DNA from: Tritrichomonas musculus
Lineage: Eukaryota > Parabasalia > Tritrichomonadida > Tritrichomonadidae
NCBI GenBank assembly: GCA_039105265.1
Contig: JAPFFF010000034.1
Span: 124,001-188,000, forward strand
Length of the DNA stretch: 64,000 nucleotides
Direction of reading: 5' to 3'
The notes under the pieces were generated by a model, which worked only from the letters and a program-made list of their open reading frames with translations, made no database searches and was not told where the DNA came from. Below are positions 39,250 to 49,901 of the stretch, in pieces (within the stretch, counting starts at the first letter, position 1; the number at the start of each line of letters is the position of its first letter). The position numbers and the translations under genes were made by a program.

Positions 39250-39845
39250 CAAAATCAAATTGTGAGTTTTTCAATAGTTTTTAAGTTACCAATTAATTTA
39301 ATAGAAAGCAACAACATTGATTTATCTTTCTCACTCATATATGCAGGTTCAGGAGGAAAACAAGCATTGAAATGCAATAACTTTAAATTTTCAGTAAAAA
39401 GTTCGTTATTTGAATTGAAAGAAAGCTGCAGCATCTTCTTCAACTGATTTCCCTGGAAGATCTGTTTTATTTCCAAGAAGTAAGAAAGGAAAATCATCAG
39501 ACTCAGATAAACCAAGTTCAGTTAAAAATTCATTTTTACCAATTTTTAATATTGTCAAAAGATTGTGGATTAGTGACATCATAAACGAGAATGCAGCAGT
39601 CATCTTTGCTATAATATAGTGGCCAAGATGATTTATATAGTTCTTGTCCTTCAATATCCCAAAAAAAAAAATTAATAGGTTGATTATTAATTTTTAATGA
39701 GTGTTCTACTAAAGTGGCCCCAATTGAAGGAGGATACTCTTGCTTACAAAGTTGAACTAAAATAGAAGTTTTGCCAACTTCGGTATCTCCAATAAGTACA
39801 GCTTTGAACTTTTTATTGAGAATAGTTTGATGATTCTATGAGTTC
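39250..39845 (-). pseudogene. Broken Rab-like small GTPase
   Basis: In order on the minus strand are FKAVLIGDTEVGKTSILVQL (P-loop), PPSIGATLVEH (switch I), WDIEGQELY (G3), ILVYDVTNPQSFDNI and LLLGNKTDLPG (G4), the layout of a Rab/Ras GTPase. The frame is interrupted at a T tract before G3 and again after G4, and the C-terminal part does not end in a Cys prenylation motif. It is a host pseudogene with at least two breaks. Confidence 0.8.
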
Positions 39846-40112
39846 ATTCAAATAAATTTGTGAACAAAATTCAAGATATTAATTTTAAGTGTAATACCAT
39901 AGATGTAGATTATTGTTTTAAACTATTTAGGTTTACATTAACAGATTTATATCGCTTACAGGGGCTACGATGAAGAATTTAACTAGGGATGGGAAACGGG
40001 GGCTCTAAACGTGCCGGGGCAATGTCAGATTGGTCATATCACGGGGCAAGAATGGACACAAACGTCTTTTTTTACATTGCCCGTTTTTGCTCGTTCTTAC
40101 CCATATGATTTA

Positions 40113-40660
40113 TCATTCCTTCAGCCAGTGATAAATGGAAAATGCAAGTTCGCTGTTCATGAACTTATTATTTTTGATAACTTTATCAAGGTTCATTGGA
40201 CAAAATTCGAGAAGAAATGATGGTGGTGTCGTTTCATTACTTAGGAAGATTCCATATGTTTTCAGAATGTTCATGATTCCATATTCATCAATGAATTTCC
40301 GAAATTCTTCAACAATTTTTCCTTCAGTTTTCATCACTTTTAGCAACTTTGTATATTTCACAACTGCTGCCATCGCCAATCTTTTCAATCTTTTCAAGGT
40401 TGTTCATGCTCTCTGAATCAAGAATATCAATTGACTTGTCGCTTGATTTAAAATGTGTGGCTTCTTTTTGATCTCTCTTGTCTCCTTCTTTCAATTGTCG
40501 GATCTCTTCGTCATGCTCTTTCTTCATAGTTTCTAGTTGAATCAGTAACTTTCAGCTTTTCATCTTTATTTGAGACTTCTTTGGTTTTGTTTTCAAGCTG
40601 ATCCTGAAGTTCATTGGCTTTGTTTGCAAGCTGAATTGTTAATTCTTGAATCTATTTTTC
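40113..40660 (-). pseudogene. Broken coiled-coil protein kinase fragment
   Basis: A coiled coil (LTIQLANKANELQDQLENK, EEIRQLKEGDKR) is followed by EKIEKIGDGSSCEIYKV (glycine loop), then EFRKFIDEYGIMNILKTYGI and PSFLLEFCPMNLDKVI, reaching AFSIYHWLKE before the catalytic loop. At least three frame interruptions are present and the C-lobe is absent. The type, coiled coil then kinase, is common in trichomonads. A piece of the coiled-coil DNA (about 40,619-40,648) is repeated inverted at about 40,747-40,776. Confidence 0.75.
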
Positions 40661-40779
40661 TTTTTCTGATTGATTGGTTTGAATGATGATTATTTCAATT
40701 ATTTTTTGATCGATTTTTTTTCGTTTTTTTCTTTGAAAAACAGATGAAAGAATTAACAATTCAGCTTGCAAACAAAGCT

Positions 40780-41880
40780 TGAGTTTTAATAAACGTAGAA
40801 TTTCATCATTGATTAGATTATGAAGAGGTATTCATGTTAAGTGACTTAACGTCTTTTTAGATTTTAGAAATGCATTAATTCATGGGTGGGACACTCTTTT
40901 TTTGACCTCAAAAAGTTTCAAAATCTCTTCGAATTTTAGGTTTTATTTGGTGATTTTAATAAATTTTCTTACCCATTTAATAATCTTTAAATTGGTCATT
41001 GAAACCAATCAAAAAACTTAATATTCATCGAGTTTTTTTTGACTTCACATACTAATAGATCTCTCTTCGTAAGAGATATCCTTCAAAACTACTAATACTA
41101 TTTGATTTTATACATATGCATTATACATTATAAAACATAAATATTTATAATTACTTTGTAGTTAGTCCAAAAAAGTTAATATAATAATTATTTTTAAGTT
41201 TTTTCGATACATGATCTTTTCTAACTTTTTATTTTGTAATATTCGATTTCTTCTTTTAATGCTCAATAAAATGATATATTTTGTTTGAACATAACTTCAA
41301 AGATAAAGTTTAGTTTGAAAAATGAATTCAAAAAGTTGAATTAATAAACGGAATGATTCAATTTTCGGCGGTTAGAAAATTAATTTTAAACGATCAAACT
41401 CAATATTTTTGCTTTAAAATATATTATAAGAATAGGGAATATTATTTAAAATGAGGTTCCGCCATTTATAAAATCAAAAAATTCAAAATGACCATTTTTT
41501 ACCCAAATTATTTTTTATGGAAAATAAAATGCGATTATCTAATTCACCTTTGATGATTTTGATTTTTTAAATAGTAAATTATATGTAGCTATTAAAAATC
41601 TATCTAAATATAAAATAACTGGAAAAAGTCTTGGATAGCTTACACATATTAATTCAATGACTATTAGAGTATAAATATTCTAATTTATAAAAAAACATAT
41701 AATTGCTCTATATTATCTTTGGCAAGCATTGCATTGTTAAAATATAAGAATTCTATTTTTTCAGATATATTAGGATTAAAAGACTTTTTTTAATAAGGAT
41801 TAAAAATTCTTAAAAATTTTAATAAATATATAAAAAATTAAATATTGAACTGGCTTTATATCGCATTTTAATAAATTCGA
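40780..41880. other. AT-rich non-coding DNA
   Basis: No gene is supported. The only structure noted is a short palindrome GTTAAGTGACTTAAC near 40,836. The rest is A/T-rich sequence with random frames. Confidence 0.5.
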
Positions 41881-42305
41881 TACCCATATTTATAAACGTC
41901 CATCTAAAATCGCAGAAGAGAACTCTGACACGATTTTTGAATTACAAAAAAGCCCTCATATTTTACATTTTACAAAAAATAAGTATAATAATAATATATT
42001 ATGAAATATATATTAAATATATTGAATTTTATATATTTTTTTGTTTTAGAAAAGCTTTCTTAGGCTTATTTTGAACAATTCATTTTGAGAAGAAAAAAAG
42101 AAATTTGACCAAAAAAGCATTGAAAAAGTTAACCAATGTTTATTATATATTCAACTAAAAAGAGAGAGATTTAAGATAAATCTCAAAAAAATGAAATATG
42201 TATGCCAAAAGGAACTTCAAATTCAGCATTATATGCTTAGATAGTGATCGGTAATCAGTAGGATTTGGTTTCGCATTTTTAGACGGACGTTTATAAATAT
42301 GGGTA
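41881..42305. mobile_element. MITE, 425 bp
   Basis: TIRs read TACCCATATTTATAAACG at the left and its inverted copy at the right (…ATAAATATGGGTA), followed inwards by a looser TCTAAAA match. The outermost TA pairs could be target duplications. There is no ORF inside. The next element is inserted at its right edge. Confidence 0.65.
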
Positions 42306-42311
42306 TTTAAG

Positions 42312-43485
42312 ATAGGGGATGTAACGATAGGGAATTTTCTGAAAATCCATTCAAATTTTTTTTGTTACTATACTATTTTATAAAAAATATGATAAATTAA
42401 ATATGGACTTATAAATAAAAATGAATTATGGGCTGGTTTTGGAAAATATCTGTCAGAAGTCGAGATATCACTTTCATTTTTTCTGAGACTCTGTTCGAGC
42501 ATTTTGAAAATTCTTTTGATTATATTTTATACTACCGTAATGACATTAATATATTCCAAAATGCTAATTATGATTTTACAAACGCAATAAATAGAGTAAT
42601 TTATATATCATCTTGATGTATAGATAATTTGATATATAATTTTGAAGAATGTTATAGATTAGGTTTATTTATAATAATAAAATAATATTAATATGAAATA
42701 TGAAATAAAATGGCATTTTTATTTTGGATATATTAGTAAAATATTAAGATGTACAAATATTTTTATTAAAATCATTTTGAATATATAAAAAATATGTTTA
42801 TAAAAAAAAGATTTTTTCGAAACAGTTTTGAAAATTATGTCAATATATTAACTAAATTTTATGAATATGTTAAATATATTTTATTAATATTGGGTAAAAT
42901 AATCATATTCGTCTTAAATATTCAAATATAAATGTATTTGTGTAGAAAAAAAATTTTCAATAATAAACTATCAATATTTTTCAATATCTATAATATTTTA
43001 TTCAAAAATTGATAAGCAAAAACGATGGTTTCAATAGGACTAAAAGTCTATTTGAATCAATCTCACATTTTTTCTTAATAATATTTGAAAAAAAGGATTT
43101 TTTAGCAAAATAATAAGCATTAGGTTTTATTTTAAAACTTACAAGATGAAAATTTTTTAAAATCAAACAAACCTTCACAAATTTTGCATGCGATATCTCG
43201 ACTTCTGACAGTTTATATCCAGTAAGAAGATAGTGTTTATATTTATGATATATTTTATATGATAAACAGCATATTTAAAATTGTTTTTATTTGAAAAATC
43301 TAATAGAATAAATCAAACAGACCTTCACAAATTTCGTAAGTGATATCTCGACTTCTGATAGACATTTTCTTATCAAAGAGATATCATTCGATTTATTAAA
43401 GTTCTCTTAATTTATATTTCCTGTTTTTAATAATTTTTATTAGGGCGTAAATATAGTGTCACTTTTTTATCGTTGCATCCCATAT
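42312..43485. mobile_element. hAT-like non-autonomous element, 1,174 bp, 8-bp target duplication
   Basis: Ends are ATAGGGGATGTAACGATA and, inverted, ATATGGGATGCAACGATA (two differences). TATTTAAG flanks both sides (42,304-42,311 and 43,486-43,493), the 8-bp duplication of hAT elements. Subterminal copies of GATATCTCGACTTCTGACAG occur once inverted (about 42,449) and twice forward (about 43,193 and 43,343). No transposase frame is present. Confidence 0.75.
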
Positions 43486-43909
43486 TATTTAAGGTACAAA
43501 TCCAGTACGTTATTTTTTGAATAGGAGAACGTTTATTATTTGAATAGTTGCATGTCTCTGAAAAAGTTTAAATTTACTAGGTTTGTTTTTGACACTTATT
43601 TTACAATATAAATAAACATTATGACATGTTATATCACATTTCAAAAAAAAAAATACGATCATGTTTTGAATTTGTTGCATCTACTCTCTTTTTGCTTTTA
43701 TTTTTAATATATTAATTATTGCGATTCATCTTAACATATATTGCAATCATTAATTATAGATTTGATATACTAATATTATTATGATTTTTTTAAGCCTATT
43801 CTCAAAATCAACTCTTATTATATATAGGATAATGGGGAAAAAAAATCCGACCATTTTTACTCTTAAAAAAGGTCTTTGAAAAAGCCGATATTTGGTCGCT
43901 CTTGTTAAA

Positions 43910-45622
43910 ATGAATACTGAGAATTACCAATATCTGGACTTATACAAATTTATATTTCGGCAGATGTTATTATCAATTTTGGAATTAGTCAAAATTGTAT
44001 TTGGCCAATTGAAATCTAGATCTTTTTTTAATATACTTTATTACTTTTTTTATTTATTATCCTTTAGCATAAATACAATAAATTATAATACTTTAGAGAG
44101 AAAGCAAAACATAACATTTTCTTTCAAAACTGATTTCCTTTTTTTACTTATTTTAATAATTTGTATAATTGAATTAGTTTCTTGGAATTTTATGAAATCA
44201 CCTTTTAATACACAAGCATTAAATGCAATCAACTTAAATGTCCTTATTACCGAGCAAGCAGCCTTTATTCCATACTTACTTTTTGTTTTAATTTTATGTT
44301 TTTCATTAATGTTGTTCCCATTTATTAATAATGATATAAAAATCCCCAAAATTTCTTTAATTGTCAAAATGATTCATTGCATTTTAATGTTTATTTTTAT
44401 TTTAACTATTTTTCATGATTTTCATGCAAAGAGTAACAATCCATTATTTGATTCATTGTCAAATTCTTATTTTTCAGTTTTGAAAAAAATGATCGATGAC
44501 AAATTTGATATGAATGCTCAAATTTTGAATACAACAGGCCAATTGAAGAATTTAATATTAGTACAATTAGAATCATTTCCAGGAGAATTTGTTAATGATC
44601 CTAAAATTGCACCAAATTTGAATAATTTTTCTAAAATGTTTGAATATATTTCACCAATTTCACCACAACCTTTTACATTATGGTCATTTGCTGGAATGTT
44701 GGTAACTGAAACTGGTATGCCTCAAATATATCCAGATCCAGAATGGAGAACACTTGCTAGTGGAAACGATTATTTATATGTTTTAAACATCAAGTCTCTT
44801 CCAGATTTTCTTTATTCAATTAATTATACATTGAATTTCTTCGAAACAGGAACAGGTAAAGTAATGGGATTTGATAGATGGATAGGTCATCATAAGTATA
44901 ATAAAGCTTATAGTGCCAAAAATGATTTATATTTATATAATCATTTAGCAGATGATTATTTACCAAAAATGGATAAAATAGTTCGTGAATCAAATTTTAA
45001 AAGTCATTTTTTATCTTTAATTATTAATGCTAATACTCATTTACCTTATGCCAGGCCAAAATGGTGCAAATTAGATTTTCAAGATCTTCCAGAAAATCAA
45101 AAACCATTTTATTGTGTTGATTTTGCATTAAAAAAATTCTTAAATAGATTTATTGATTTAAAAATGTATGAGCACACACTTCTTGTTCTATTCCCAGATC
45201 ATCCGCCATTTCAAACAAATTATAAAGAATTATTTATGATATTTCCTGGCATGAAAAAAGTTGAAAAAAATTCGAAAATTAATGGTGAAATTACTTATTA
45301 TGATTTTGCTCCAACAGTTCTTGATTTAATTGGAATTAAAAGTTATCAACCAGTTTTTCCATATGGAAGAAATATTTATCAGAATTCAGATTTTGCACAG
45401 AAATATTGTGTTAATAAATTTTGCATTCAACGAAAACCAAAACCTGATTTAGATGATATGTCGATTATTTATAAAGTAGTTCACTTCGATCATGGTAAAA
45501 ACATTAATGCTTATAACCTTTCTAATCCTTTTGCTTGCCGTATTAATGGAACTGGTAAAATTTATTATTCAGAAAAACCTTGTTTATCATATGTTAAATT
45601 TATTTTTCTAAATTTGTCCTAA
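43910..45622 (+). CDS. LTA-synthase/sulfatase-family membrane enzyme
   Basis: This is a 570-residue protein started at MNTENYQ. Four to five membrane helices occupy about residues 30-170 (for example FLFLLILIICIIELVSW), followed by an extracytoplasmic alkaline-phosphatase-fold domain: LVQLESFPGEFV near 225, PFTLWSFAGMLVTETGMP with a likely Thr nucleophile, GFDRWIGHHKY, NANTHLPYARP and LFPDHPPF near 430. Bacterial relatives transfer phosphoglycerol onto lipid anchors; in a parasite surface-glycoconjugate modification is plausible but inferred. The frame is intact. Confidence 0.85.
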   Translation: MNTENYQYLDLYKFIFRQMLLSILELVKIVFGQLKSRSFFNILYYFFYLLSFSINTINYNTLERKQNITFSFKTDFLFLLILIICIIELVSWNFMKSPFNTQALNAINLNVLITEQAAFIPYLLFVLILCFSLMLFPFINNDIKIPKISLIVKMIHCILMFIFILTIFHDFHAKSNNPLFDSLSNSYFSVLKKMIDDKFDMNAQILNTTGQLKNLILVQLESFPGEFVNDPKIAPNLNNFSKMFEYISPISPQPFTLWSFAGMLVTETGMPQIYPDPEWRTLASGNDYLYVLNIKSLPDFLYSINYTLNFFETGTGKVMGFDRWIGHHKYNKAYSAKNDLYLYNHLADDYLPKMDKIVRESNFKSHFLSLIINANTHLPYARPKWCKLDFQDLPENQKPFYCVDFALKKFLNRFIDLKMYEHTLLVLFPDHPPFQTNYKELFMIFPGMKKVEKNSKINGEITYYDFAPTVLDLIGIKSYQPVFPYGRNIYQNSDFAQKYCVNKFCIQRKPKPDLDDMSIIYKVVHFDHGKNINAYNLSNPFACRINGTGKIYYSEKPCLSYVKFIFLNLS

Positions 45623-45810
45623 GCCAACTCAATCTTTAGAAAAGCAATGCCAATTCATATTCATGCCAATGCTTAGTTGTGCCAATCCAGACCAATTCAT
45701 TCCTTTGCCAACTCAATCCTTAGCTAAATCAATTCATAGCCAACGCAATTTTCATTTAAGTCGACGATAAGCCAAAACAATTGTTTGCCAAGTCGATCCT
45801 TACTTAAACA
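45623..45810. repeat. Degenerate GCCAA-phased repeat after the sulfatase gene
   Basis: Directly after the stop codon, GCCAA recurs about eight times at 15-30 base spacing, often as GCCAACTCAATCCTTAG. Spacing is irregular, so this is a degenerate tandem array or a relic of coding repeats. It stands out from the AT-rich surroundings. Confidence 0.5.
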
Positions 45811-45970
45811 TTTATCTATAAAATTCAATATTATCATTTTATTTATTATAAATAAAAAGGTACCGAAACTCTGTATGTTTGGGTAAATCGAACTTTAAAA
45901 TTGTTTTTAATTCTTTATATTTTTGTTTTATACTTTAGTTAGATAAAAATGGGATATTTGACCTTCGGAC

Positions 45971-46445
45971 TAGACTTGTTATTCTCCGATTCTCGAGATC
46001 GATAATTGATTGACTTTTTGATATCGATATATAAATATGCACAGATTCTCGAGATCGATTTCAGAGATCGAGAATTTTGTTTCTCAGCTTTTGATATCAG
46101 AATTTTCAATTAAACTTTTTGATAAATATATGATCGTATTTTAATCTCAAATATTTCATAAAAAAAGAATGTATTTTTTGATTTTAATCTTAAAATAAAC
46201 ATCAATATATTATATATTTTTAAATATTATAAAATCACAAATACCAATTATAAAAAAAAGATAAATATGTTTGAGATCTCGAGATCTCGGTAATTGATAT
46301 CAAGTTTACAATTATTTTCATATCACATTTCATATCTGATATCTTGATAATCGATAATCTCGATATCAGATTTTAAAACTGATAATCGAGTATCAGATGC
46401 AAAAAAGTGACGTTTTTGATATCGATTCTCAAAATAACAAGTCTA
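45971..46445. mobile_element. hAT-like MITE, 475 bp, with 8-bp target duplication
   Basis: TIRs are TAGACTTGTTATT and AATAACAAGTCTA. CTTCGGAC flanks both sides exactly (45,963-45,970 and 46,446-46,453). The interior is packed with GATATC and CTCGAGATC motifs that can fold back on each other. There is no ORF; the size and structure fit a hAT-derived MITE. Confidence 0.85.
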
Positions 46446-46453
46446 CTTCGGAC

Positions 46454-46972
46454 AATCAGAAATTGACTTTGATTTTTAAACTTTTTGACAATATTTTAAT
46501 CATTCTCATCATCATTGATGACATATGATGAGATCAGATGAGAATGATGAGATTGGATGGACAGATGAAATTGATGAAAAAAAAGAGAAAAAATTAAAAA
46601 ATGGTATAAAATAGATTTGCTAACAGATTTTTTTAATAAATGTTTTCGATTTGGAAATGTTACACAAAAAGATCAATAGACAGAGCTAAAGACACTTTTT
46701 GAACGAAGCTCAAAAAGTGGCGTCACTTGTATTTAAAAAAGAATTTAATTTTAGTAAAAATCTCTTTTTCAATTAAAACCTTTATATTGCCGTCAGACGT
46801 AATTAGACTTTTTTAATATCATGATCATTTTTTTGAATGATAATCCTTTGGAATATTTACTATATAAGTGTACATTATTGCTCTATATCCATTCATAATA
46901 TATTAAAGAAATATAATATTGAAATAATAGACATCTTATATTTTAAAATGCAACTTTTCATGCCAATTATTG

Positions 46973-47004
<32 letters not shown>

Positions 47005-47101
47005 TTGAAAAAAATTGAATAATGCATGTTTTAAACTCTATTTTTATTAAAGGTAGTTAATCTTCAACAAAAAATAATAAAATAAATAAATAAAACAAGA
47101 T
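46454..47101. other. Intergenic DNA between convergent genes
   Basis: No gene is supported. Features seen are GATGAGAATGATGAG repeats near 46,510-46,560, a short hairpin CACTTTTTGA/TCAAAAAGTG near 46,690-46,720, and an uninterrupted run of about 28 A at 46,973-47,000. Confidence 0.5.
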
Positions 47102-48682
47102 TCAAGGAGATTCTTGAGAAGAAGATTGTTCAATCTCTCCTCGTTCTCTCCTCTGGCGGGCTCTTTTTCTCTTAAATTTGACAATAAGCATTTTCACGCC
47201 AGTTTCGATTGCCTTCAGCAAGAACATTCCAGCAATCATTGCGATTGAAATCACGAGTGACATCCATCCAGCAACAACGCACATGAATACAGAAATGGCA
47301 GTAATTGGCACGCACACGAATGCAACGCCTGTCCAACCTCCTGGCACAACAAACTTATCTTTCAGATCTTCAAATTCGTCGCCTGATTCGCTTGAATCTT
47401 TTTTTTCGTTTTTAGAAATCTGCGTTGAAACCTCGATGCTTGACAGTTCAACTGCATCAACTCTAGCCCTCAAGATTGCCTGATTCCTCCTCATTCTCTT
47501 GACCATTGAAGGGAACCTCAAAGCGATGAAGGCGGAGATCTGAATCAATTGTTGGATAACCGTCAATAAACCGCTCCATTCGACGAGCAAAGAGAAATCG
47601 AACAAAGTGAAAGGAATTGTTAAGACAGACATAAAAACAAGCGAAATAATTGGCAAAGGCTCATGCTTCATGTTGTTATGAAGACGACTCAAATACTTCG
47701 AAAAAGGAAAAGCATCGAGGAGAGCGCCAGCAAACGTTTCTCTGCCAGTGCACGAGATTGCGATGTTGAGCATTGAAAGAGCAGACAAGATGCCAGCAAC
47801 ATCAATCCAATATCCCAACCAGCCACTTGAACAATGAGGAAGTTTCTTTGAGATGTCAGAAAATGAGCCACTTTTCCATCGTTCTAAGTCAGGCTCAACC
47901 GAAAGTCCAGAAACGGTTGGAAGAATGTAAACAAGAACGGTTATGATGATCGTAATTGAAAAAGCTATGGGATATGTACGTTTAGGATCTTTGGTCTCTT
48001 CTGAAAGGGCAGTTACCGTGTCAAAACCGCTGTACTGCCAAATAAGCGTTGAAACTAATAACGACCATTTGACTGGACCGTATTCTTTCGGTTTTTCCGC
48101 AAAAACTTTGGAGGGAGTCATCTTGGGCGCACCAAAACAAAAAAATAAAATAAAGGGAACTATGATGATGATTGAAAGGACGAATGAAACAACGCCGACA
48201 GTACGGAGTCCTGATATATTGATCATGAGGATAATGCAGTTTGTAAGTATGGAAATAATAAATCTGTAGCCAAGATAATTTAATTTGGGGAAAAAATTGA
48301 CAAGATAATCTGTAACCATAACTGGATATATTGGATTATCAAAAACTGAGCATAAAAATCGAACATATGTATTTAACACACCAACAAATCGGCCTAAAAT
48401 TAGACCCCATTCGGAACAACCTCCACAAGTAGGTAATCTGGATGATTGTTCACTTGATATTAATGCGAGTGGTACACTAAATACAATTGGAATTAAAAAA
48501 GTAAATATAAAAGTCCATTTAGCTCCACCAGCTTCTATTGCTGTACCTTGTCCAAATGGTCCAGCGCATACAAAAAAAAAAGATATTGAAACAAGGTGAA
48601 GAATTGAAACAACTTTAACCATTCTGTGCGATTTGTTCTGATTATGAGATTCACCTATGCATGCTGATTCTTTTTCAGACAT
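47102..48682 (-). CDS. APC-superfamily amino-acid/polyamine transporter
   Basis: This 526-residue integral membrane protein has about 12 helices. Helix 1 has FFFVCAGPFGQGTAIEAGGA, the GPFG substrate loop of APC carriers; helix 6 has WQYSGFDTVTALSEETKDPK, the other signature. The domain with AISCTGRETFAGALLDAFPF resembles polyamine/LAT-type members. Both ends are cytosolic-looking and charged; the C-terminus is Arg/Glu-rich. The start ATG follows TCATA, which fits the trichomonad initiator pattern TCA-Y-W, suggesting a very short leader. It is likely a plasma-membrane uptake carrier; substrate cannot be read from sequence. Confidence 0.9.
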   Translation of the reverse strand: MSEKESACIGESHNQNKSHRMVKVVSILHLVSISFFFVCAGPFGQGTAIEAGGAKWTFIFTFLIPIVFSVPLALISSEQSSRLPTCGGCSEWGLILGRFVGVLNTYVRFLCSVFDNPIYPVMVTDYLVNFFPKLNYLGYRFIISILTNCIILMINISGLRTVGVVSFVLSIIIIVPFILFFCFGAPKMTPSKVFAEKPKEYGPVKWSLLVSTLIWQYSGFDTVTALSEETKDPKRTYPIAFSITIIITVLVYILPTVSGLSVEPDLERWKSGSFSDISKKLPHCSSGWLGYWIDVAGILSALSMLNIAISCTGRETFAGALLDAFPFSKYLSRLHNNMKHEPLPIISLVFMSVLTIPFTLFDFSLLVEWSGLLTVIQQLIQISAFIALRFPSMVKRMRRNQAILRARVDAVELSSIEVSTQISKNEKKDSSESGDEFEDLKDKFVVPGGWTGVAFVCVPITAISVFMCVVAGWMSLVISIAMIAGMFLLKAIETGVKMLIVKFKRKRARQRRERGEIEQSSSQESP

Positions 48683-49901
48683 ATGATTCCTTTAGGAATC
48701 AAAAAAACGATATTATATTATCATTCAATAATTATTCAATCATTTTCTATATATGTTTGAAATATTCAATAAAATATAAAATATAAAAAGCTTTGAATTA
48801 TATGACATATGAAATAAAAAAAGCGGTCAAGCAATTTTTTTAATTTAATAATATCAAACTATATATCATATAAATATATATTATTTATTTAAAATATAGA
48901 TAATAAAATAGTTTAATTTATAAAAAAACTTTTTATTTTAGAAAATTATTTTTTTAAAAAAAGATAAATTCATAATTACATTTTACTTAAGGGTGAGCTC
49001 CTTAAACGTCGCCAGTGTTTACTTGTTTTTCTTTCTTTTTTATCTAGGAAATATTATTTTGAAAATACATTTTTTCTTTAAAATAGCTTAGGTCACAAAA
49101 TATACAAATGAGATATTTACCAAAAAAAATGATATTGAAAATCCCCTCTTTGAATCAATGCAAAATTAATTGAATATCAAAATTATTGATTTTCAGCTTG
49201 CTTCATAAGCACAATCAGGTTCTCTATTATTTTTAAAATCTTTCTTTTTTATGTACGTTAAAAATTAATAACGTATTCGGTTAACAAAAAATTATTTATT
49301 ATATTTAACCTTTATGGATTTAATATCAAATTATTTATCATAAAATGTTTATTAAAAAAAAAATCGAAACAAACATATTATAAATTAGCATACAAAGATT
49401 CAAAAAAGATCATATTTGTTTTTAGAAAATACCAAAAAATTATGATTAATAATTAATTAAAGCCGGAAAAATCATCTGTAATTATAATAACAAATTTAAT
49501 TTCATATACCACTGCTGTATTTTGGTTATCTTTAATTCATCTTTATTCCAATCATGAATACATAAAAAAACAAAATTTTGATGATATTGCCAATAATTTT
49601 ATATTATTAATTTAGTTCATTTCGTGAATAAAATTATGTTATTTTAACATGAGTTTTCATTCCTTATTTTTTACATCATAATTTAAGGGTGCACTCTCAT
49701 GTTTTGAATGTATTTTTTTTGTTTTCAAAATAATATTTCCTAGATGTAAAAAATAATGAAAAATATTTTTTTCATTCAATTGCACAAACAAAGAAAAAAA
49801 ACAAGTTAATTGTTGATTGCTGATTTGATGCTTTTTATTATTTCACCTTCTGTACCAACGAATTCATCATTTAAATCAAACATTTTTTTGCATATTGTTT
49901 A
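48683..49901. other. Intergenic DNA with one inverted pair
   Basis: No gene is supported. ATCTAGGAAATATTATTTTG near 49,042 returns inverted near 49,725-49,745, possibly the ends of a worn TIR element of about 0.7 kb. Two TTAAGGGTG copies (48,986 and 49,682) are in direct orientation. Confidence 0.4.

Noticed and set aside
46837-47022. A 61-codon ORF ending in a Lys run
   Set aside because: It depends on the 28-base A tract and lies between convergent genes without motif support.
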